This document shows positions 58,628 to 64,000 of a DNA stretch of 64,000 nucleotides, in pieces. The notes under the pieces are model-generated. The model was not told the origin of the DNA, ran no database searches, and was given only the letters and a program-made list of their open reading frames with translations. Origin of the DNA: Hyposmocoma kahamanoa (taxonomy: Eukaryota > Arthropoda > Insecta > Lepidoptera > Cosmopterigidae). The stretch is from assembly GCF_003589595.1 (NCBI RefSeq), contig NW_020654080.1:10815698-10879697 (forward strand), read 5' to 3'. The translations under genes were made by a program, and so were the position numbers. The first letter of the stretch is position 1. Every line of letters begins with the position of its first letter.

Positions 58628-59823
58628 GGGCGCACTATAAGTTTCCGGAACTGGCCACTTACATAAACAATATTTAAAAAGTAATTACAACATTTGAAAA
58701 TGGAACTCTTTGGCTGTAGAATACAGTTTGTTTCATCTGACTGTCGTTTTATATATGTATATTTCGTCATTTTAGAAATTGGTTGTCTACATCACCATGG
58801 ATTTAACTCGTGAAAATTTTTGTAGTATGATTTTCTACGACTTTAAGTATAATTGAACAACTCAGCGGAGCTTCGCTCGGCTTCAAACTGCTTTTGGCGA
58901 TGAAGCACCATGCATGAGGAGTATTTATAGCTGGTTTGCAGAATTCAAACGCGGTCGTGTGAATCTCAGTGACGAATTTCGTTATGGCCGCCCGTCCACT
59001 GCTGTGAACAACAAAAACATCGATGCTGTGCGCCGTATGATCAAAACAGACAGGCATGTGACATTCCATGAGATTCGGACATCTTTGGGCATAGGCATGA
59101 GTCAAATACAATTAATACTACACAAACATTTGGGTGTGAAACAGCTGTGCTCTCGGTGGATCCCACACAATTCGACTGAGGCTCAAAAAACGGATCGCGG
59201 CGAATGCCATGCTTACCAGATTCAACGAAGGGGCGTCAAATTTGGTGTGAGACGTAGTAACAGGTGATGAAACATGGATTTATAGTTACGATCCCAAAAC
59301 AAAGCAGCAATAGAGCGTTTGGGTCTTTCGATATGAGCCGAAACTAACCAAAGTGGCGCGCGTGCAAAGTGCCTCTAAGCGGATGATTGCTTCTTTTTTT
59401 AATAAAACTGGACACGTGGCTATTGTTGCTTTGAAGAATCGTTGTACCGTGAATAGTGATTGGTACACGACCATTTGTTTGCCGGAAGTTATTGACAAAC
59501 TCCGTAAAAATAACCGTAAACGCCGTATCATCTTCATCCCGACCTGGCACCTTGTGACTTTTATTTATTTCCAAAAATTAAGAACCAGTTACGTGGTCAA
59601 CGATTTTCATCACCTGAAGAGGCTGTCGAAGAGTATGAAAAATATATGAAAAATATGTTTCTGATATTGTCACGGAGGATTGTCATAAATGTTTTCAAAA
59701 TTGGTTCATTCGTATGAAAAAGTGCATTAACGCTAACGGAGAATATTTGGAAAAACAATAAATTCATTTCTGACCATTTATAGTATTTTTTTCTTATTCA
59801 TTCCGGAAACTTACAGTGCGCCC
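58628..59823 (+). pseudogene. mariner element copy 2 (transposase lacks second catalytic block)
   Basis: Ends gggcgcactataagtttccg and ttccggaaacttacagtgcg form inverted repeats. The left TA at 58626-58627 is kept, and on the right the corresponding dinucleotide reads CA. The ATG at 58797-58799 is intact. Translation shows YSWFAEFKRGRVNLSDEF, GMSQIQLILHKHLGVKQL, SRWIPHN, VTGDETWIYSYD (first catalytic D) and VNSDWYTTICLPEVIDKL. About 95 bp corresponding to 49135-49228 of copy 1, with HHDNASSHT, are deleted at about 59535. Frameshifts also occur near 59255. It cannot make active transposase. Confidence 0.88.
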
Positions 59824-60480
59824 CACGCATACGCTGATGACATCGTCCTCATTAGTGAGATTCCAATGATTTGCATCGAACGCTAGAATAATGAAGACGA
59901 GTATTCGAAAGAGCCGGATTACGAGGAGTAGAGAGAAGACCGAACATATGCATTGTATTTGCAGCGACACCAATAACAGAAGCACTCTCTATTTTCAAAA
60001 CACCCCACTTAAACAAGTCGACCATTTCAAATACCTCGGTTCAATCATCTGTAATTATGGGAGAATAGACGCAGACGTTACCCATCGTATAAACAAGGGA
60101 TGGTTGAAATGGGAGAGCTCTCAATAAACGTGCTCTGCCATAAACGGCGGGCGACATTACAAGACTAGACCACGACAATAATATCCACATCAGAGGCAGT
60201 TTTAAAGTGAAGCCTATCTCGGAAAAGTTCCTAGAGAGCGGACTTAGGTAGTACGCACATGTTATGCGATAATCACTTGGTCATATGACAAGGAAAGTTC
60301 TTGAGATGAGTAATCAGCGCAAGTCTTGGTAGACCCCTCCTCACGTGGATATCCCTAATTAATAAAGATCTGCGAGAGCAACAGTTAAAACCACAGACGA
60401 CACAGGACAGACCGTCTTGGAGAAGTGACCAAAAGGGCCGACCCCAAATAAATGGGAAGCCAAAAGAAGAAGATGAATTT
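59824..60480 (+). pseudogene. RTE-like LINE reverse transcriptase, right half
   Basis: Begins HAYADDIVLISE (YADD intact, 59827-59862). It continues with HMHC, LKQVDHFKYLGSIICNYGRI, DADVTHRINKGWLKW, then frame-broken RKVLEMSN..WRPLLTWISL and an end like DRPSWRSDQKGRPQ near 60420. The motif order fits RTE elements. Removing the mariner at 58628-59823 rejoins this to the LSPLLFNLVM block at 58560, so the mariner landed in the RT core. A 5' truncation and several frame breaks make it dead. Confidence 0.87.
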
Positions 60481-60491
60481 GAACAAGTAAC

Positions 60492-60757
60492 TTTTTTTTA
60501 TATAATACCGAGTGACGGGACGAACAAGATACACGCGCACGGTGGTAAGTGACACGCCTATCCATCACAGTTGCAGTGCCACTCAGAGCTTTAAATCGCA
60601 AAGATTTTAGGGGCACTGCGCCTGTCACTCTGAGACATAAGTTGACAAGTCCCATGTGCCTGTAATGTCATCAGCACCTGCTCACATTACTGCTTGGCGG
60701 CAGAAATAGGTAAGGTTTACCCTGGACAAACTCTTTCACAAGGAACTCTACAGCTAC
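60492..60757 (-). repeat. family A interspersed repeat, copy 12
   Basis: Reverse complement copy from ataccgagtgacgggacg to ggaactctacagctac, with several internal deletions. It sits about 10 bp after the RTE remnant. Confidence 0.87.
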
Positions 60758-61039
60758 TCAAATATCTATTTACAAAGAGCAATTCCTAGAATCTCTTACT
60801 CGTTCTTCTCTAGCGTATCTGCTTGCGAATCAGTACTAATGTTTAAACAATTTGATTTCATATAACTATGTTTTGTGTTTTTTTTATGTCATTAATACCA
60901 TAGATATAGGAATTAATACCAAAGAATGCATTTTTAACTAGAATGTGTGAACTTAACGAAAATATTTAATAGATGTTCATTCGTGCCCAACAGTGAGACG
61001 TACATATAATATACATATATATGTACGTCTACCTATTAA
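60758..61039. other. AT-rich spacer
   Basis: Contains a tacatataatatacatatatatgtac palindromic AT run near 61000-61025. Nothing else is recognised. Confidence 0.4.
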
Positions 61040-61200
61040 CCATCATTTTCAGTCTTGTATTACCCACTGCTGGGTATAGGCTCCCTTTCGTTTCTGCGAA
61101 ACTTTCCGGCCTTGTGCGTCTCCAGTCCAGGTTTTGCTTGCGACTTTTAGGTAATAGTCGTCGACCCAGCATGCAATTGGTCAATCTGGATTTTTTGGCC
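61040..61200 (-). repeat. LINE 3' end fragment, antisense
   Basis: acccactgctgggtatagg is the complement of the common lepidopteran LINE tail (..cccagcagtgggt..). The sequence that follows has the antisense look of a reverse transcriptase C-terminus, but the plus-strand 87-codon frame over it is not a gene. Confidence 0.5.
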
Positions 61201-61429
61201 ACCACTCCGTCGAAGGTTTACTCCAGTGGCCATCTGTATAAATGTATATCTAGAAGTGTTGCATTATTTTCGAAAGTTATGTGATATTCCGTTCAATTGA
61301 AGAACCTCTAATATGAATACTATCCAGTAATTACGTAGTTATTAGTAAGTTTAGTCATAGAAAAAAAAATATTTTCATCGATTTTACGCACTTATTTAGC
61401 TTTGTTTGTAACAAACTTATCGGTCGTGG
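61201..61429. other. short spacer
   Basis: Nothing recognised. Confidence 0.4.
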
Positions 61430-61500
61430 GGCATGGCACAAACTACGGGAGCCCTATATCCAGCAGTGGGTGAAGTTGGACTGTTGATGATGTTGTTGTA
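61430..61500 (+). repeat. LINE 3' terminus fragment
   Basis: ctatatccagcagtgggtg, then ttggactgttgatgatg is a recognisable lepidopteran LINE 3' tail. It faces the antisense fragment at 61040-61200, so the two form an inverted pair of tails about 260 bp apart. Confidence 0.6.
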
Positions 61501-61869
61501 AATGTCTTTAAAAACTACATCTGTTTTGCTTTTTACGTGTCACAATGATTTTTAAATTTAATTTAATATTATACCTACTAGATTCAATTTCTATGAAATA
61601 ACGATTTTTTTGTAATATTCTCATTTATTTAGCCTGTTTTTTTTTATTATTTGAATTCATTTAACGTATTAAAATACAGATTTGTAAAAATAGACAAAAA
61701 AAGTAAACTAAAATTACAAGAAGTATATTTTTCGGAAAACCAAACTTAAAAATTTATTTAACTTTTAGTAATTCTATTTAAAATCTATTGATGAATATCT
61801 ATTAAAAAACTAAACATTAAAAGACTTAAATTAATAAAAATGTAATAAAAGAATAGTATAGAAGGTTAT
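61501..61869. other. very AT-rich stretch
   Basis: A/T runs only, with no gene or repeat recognised. Confidence 0.45.
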
Positions 61870-62560
61870 GTATTAGTGTGCGTTAGTGGTTCGCTGTGCG
61901 CAGGCGGCGATCGCGCGGTAGGTATAGCGAGAGGCCGAGCGGGGGCGCACACGCACACTCGCGCGCCTCGACCAATCACTGCGCTCGCCTCACACACACA
62001 AGCCCGCGTACCCGCCGCCAAAAACATAGTTTTCTTACCAAAAACCGGTACATTTTGTGCACGTTTAGGGTGAATCTAACCCCGCGCATGGTATTTCTAT
62101 TATTATCGGAGATTTTCTATTGTCACGCACCGCTATAAGGCTCTGAAAAAAATTCAAGAAAATTCGCACTCTACATTTCGCCCGAAACGGTCGTACGCTT
62201 TTTTATTTCTTTTTCTAGAATTTTTTTGAACTTTTTTGGTATCTTTAGAAAGGTCATAAAATCAGCTTTGAAATAGTTATACTTAGGTAGTTTATCGCGG
62301 TTAAATAAGCGGCGTAGATAGCTTTGAATTTAGCGATCCTTTGAAGGGCTCGATCCAGGTGTAGAAAAGTAAATATCGAGAATTTTTGTGTTCGTCAGCT
62401 GGAGGATACCTTGAAGAAACATTTGAAATAATAAAGGTTAAGATTAGTACATTAACGCGCGTGTAGGATATAAAGCGCGGGGGCCCGCCCAAGGCGGCGG
62501 ACATGGGCGCGGGTAGCTCGCTACGCAGCCCCTCGCGCTAGTATATCGATAGCGAAAAAA
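61870..62560. other. GC-rich patches around a conserved-looking AT segment
   Basis: GC-rich patches lie at 61890-62015 (with a gcgcacacgcacactcgcgc run) and 62455-62545. The sequence between is unlike either flank (aaaggtcataaaatcagc, then ggtagtttatcgcgg). The ends are GC-rich and the unit could be an unrecognised repeat or a regulatory element. Short frames on both strands lack domains. Confidence 0.3.
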
Positions 62561-64000
62561 ACTTTCCTATCCTGTGTCTTTTGTGGTCTGCACTCAGGCG
62601 CAGGCCTGAACATTCATATAAGATCGTGAAAACCGAAAACCACGATCACAATGTTCGCGGAAAATTATGCGAAATTTTCCGACTTCATTGCAAGTATGAC
62701 GTCAAGACGTCATTATGGGTGAACATGATGTGCACAAAATTGTGCAGACTGCATCCTGCTGGATGTATTTATTATTAATAAAATTAAAAAGTTCGCAAAA
62801 AGAAATCAAAAAGGGTTTAATAGTGGTTAACATGTCATGGGTATCACGGGCGAATGCGAGAAACGGACTATTGTAAAAAAACAGCCGTCGACAGAAAAAT
62901 ATTACTAATATACACTTTAATTTATTATTTACGGAAAGTAAACAATTTTAAGCGTACAATTGGCACATAAAAGTGCACCGCATGCACTTACTGTAGCTGC
63001 AATGAGCACTATCTTCTATGCAACTTGGCTTCGTATTCGACAACGTGCGAACACATGAACAGAACTTTATTTAGGTATTCGTGTTTAGTTTATAATAATC
63101 ACTTTGTGTGTGATTTCTTATATGCAGAGTCCTGTTTTCATTCAAAAAGTTTTTGTACGTTCTTGTACAAAATTTAATGTGACATGAATCTAGGGTTTGT
63201 TAGATACCTGAAGGTAACATTTGTATATTTACATTAAACGTTTTTTAATGTATATAATATTGCTCTATAAAGTCCTTATTGACATAAGTTGTATTCTGTT
63301 TTTATATTGTCCCATCTGAAACCGTTGGATTTATCATTTCACATTGATATATTTATAAGAAAAAGCTGAGATTTGGCTACGTGTATGCCAAAAACATTTT
63401 ATGAAAATCAGAAAACGCTCGTAAAAAATTGCGTAGGTACACCAAGTTTTTGATGGTTTACTTGTTGTATTGGATTTTTGATATGTTACCCTTTTTTTAA
63501 GTATATAGGATCATTGGAATACCCCTAAATATGCTATTAAATTTATTGAAGTTAAACATTAATTAAATTTTTAATTTCTCCGTAATCTGTGGTAAATTAT
63601 TAAGTAGGTAGACATGATTATACGTAAGTAACGAAGTGTTTACTATTTATACCTTTAGTTTGTTTTAATATACGTCAAAAGTGTAAAGATTGTAAATAAA
63701 TTAATTAAATATAATTTGTTTGCTTTAAATAGGGTAGGTACATTATTATCGTTGGTGATAAAATTAAATTGAATATTTAGAAACAAAGTTTTGTATCCGT
63801 TTGTATACAAGAGCCAACTAATGTAGGTACTTAGTGTACTGTCACTTAAGAACGTGGTCCTTTGACCCAATCAAGGACTACAAATAGGATATTTGTGTAA
63901 GTATAATAATTAGCTTTTGAGAGAGAGAGGATGTAGAATCGTACGGCTTAGTATCTCGTTTAAAATAGGAAATGAAACTATTTTTTCGGATCTAACTATG
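62561..64000. other. AT-rich right end, no gene seen
   Basis: No coding or repeat signature recognised. The last 36 bp share ataggaaatgaaac and a following tttttcgga with 47257-47280, so a repeat continues past the window edge. Confidence 0.4.

Overview
The window reads as a stretch of insect, most probably lepidopteran (moth or butterfly), nuclear genome. The evidence is repeat content: degenerate non-LTR retrotransposons of RTE-like, jockey-like and BS/jockey-like type, mariner and Tc1-like DNA transposons, a tRNA-derived SINE, and about twelve copies of a ~300 bp interspersed repeat (called family A here) of a kind I associate with Lepidoptera. No complete host protein-coding gene can be supported. 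The only long open frame (about 330 codons, 41334-42326, minus strand) is a mariner transposase. The other long open frames lie in GC-rich islands or decayed transposons and look like chance frames.

Layout. 0.5-8.7 kb is repeat-rich: a SINE, two LINE remnants, family A copies, and a Tc1-like transposon split by a family A copy that itself contains an RTE fragment. About 9.2-27.2 kb contains no transposon I can recognise. Instead it has a series of GC-rich islands from 10.5 to 23.4 kb with clustered transcription-factor-like motifs, followed by a very AT-rich stretch (23.4-28.5 kb). 27.2-40 kb mixes small GC islands with a MITE-like foldback, a BS-like LINE, a second SINE, a hAT-like element with an 8 bp target duplication, and family A copies.

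40.6-44 kb holds the best preserved transposon, a 1278 bp mariner with matching terminal inverted repeats and TA duplications, followed by a degenerate array of 92-144 bp units. 45-61.5 kb is again repeat-rich. Its main feature is a direct duplication about 10.2 kb apart (47876-49500 and 58124-59824). Each copy carries a jockey-like LINE tail, an RTE fragment and a second kind of mariner, and the two mariners have lost different catalytic blocks. In the right-hand copy the mariner sits inside an RTE reverse transcriptase, whose YADD block resumes just after it. The last 2.5 kb is AT-rich apart from GC-rich patches near 61.9 and 62.5 kb.

The genes do not form a pathway. The most economical reading is an intergenic or intronic regulatory region, with a repeat-poor core at about 9-27 kb flanked by nested, decayed mobile elements. 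Which host locus this is cannot be told from the sequence alone.
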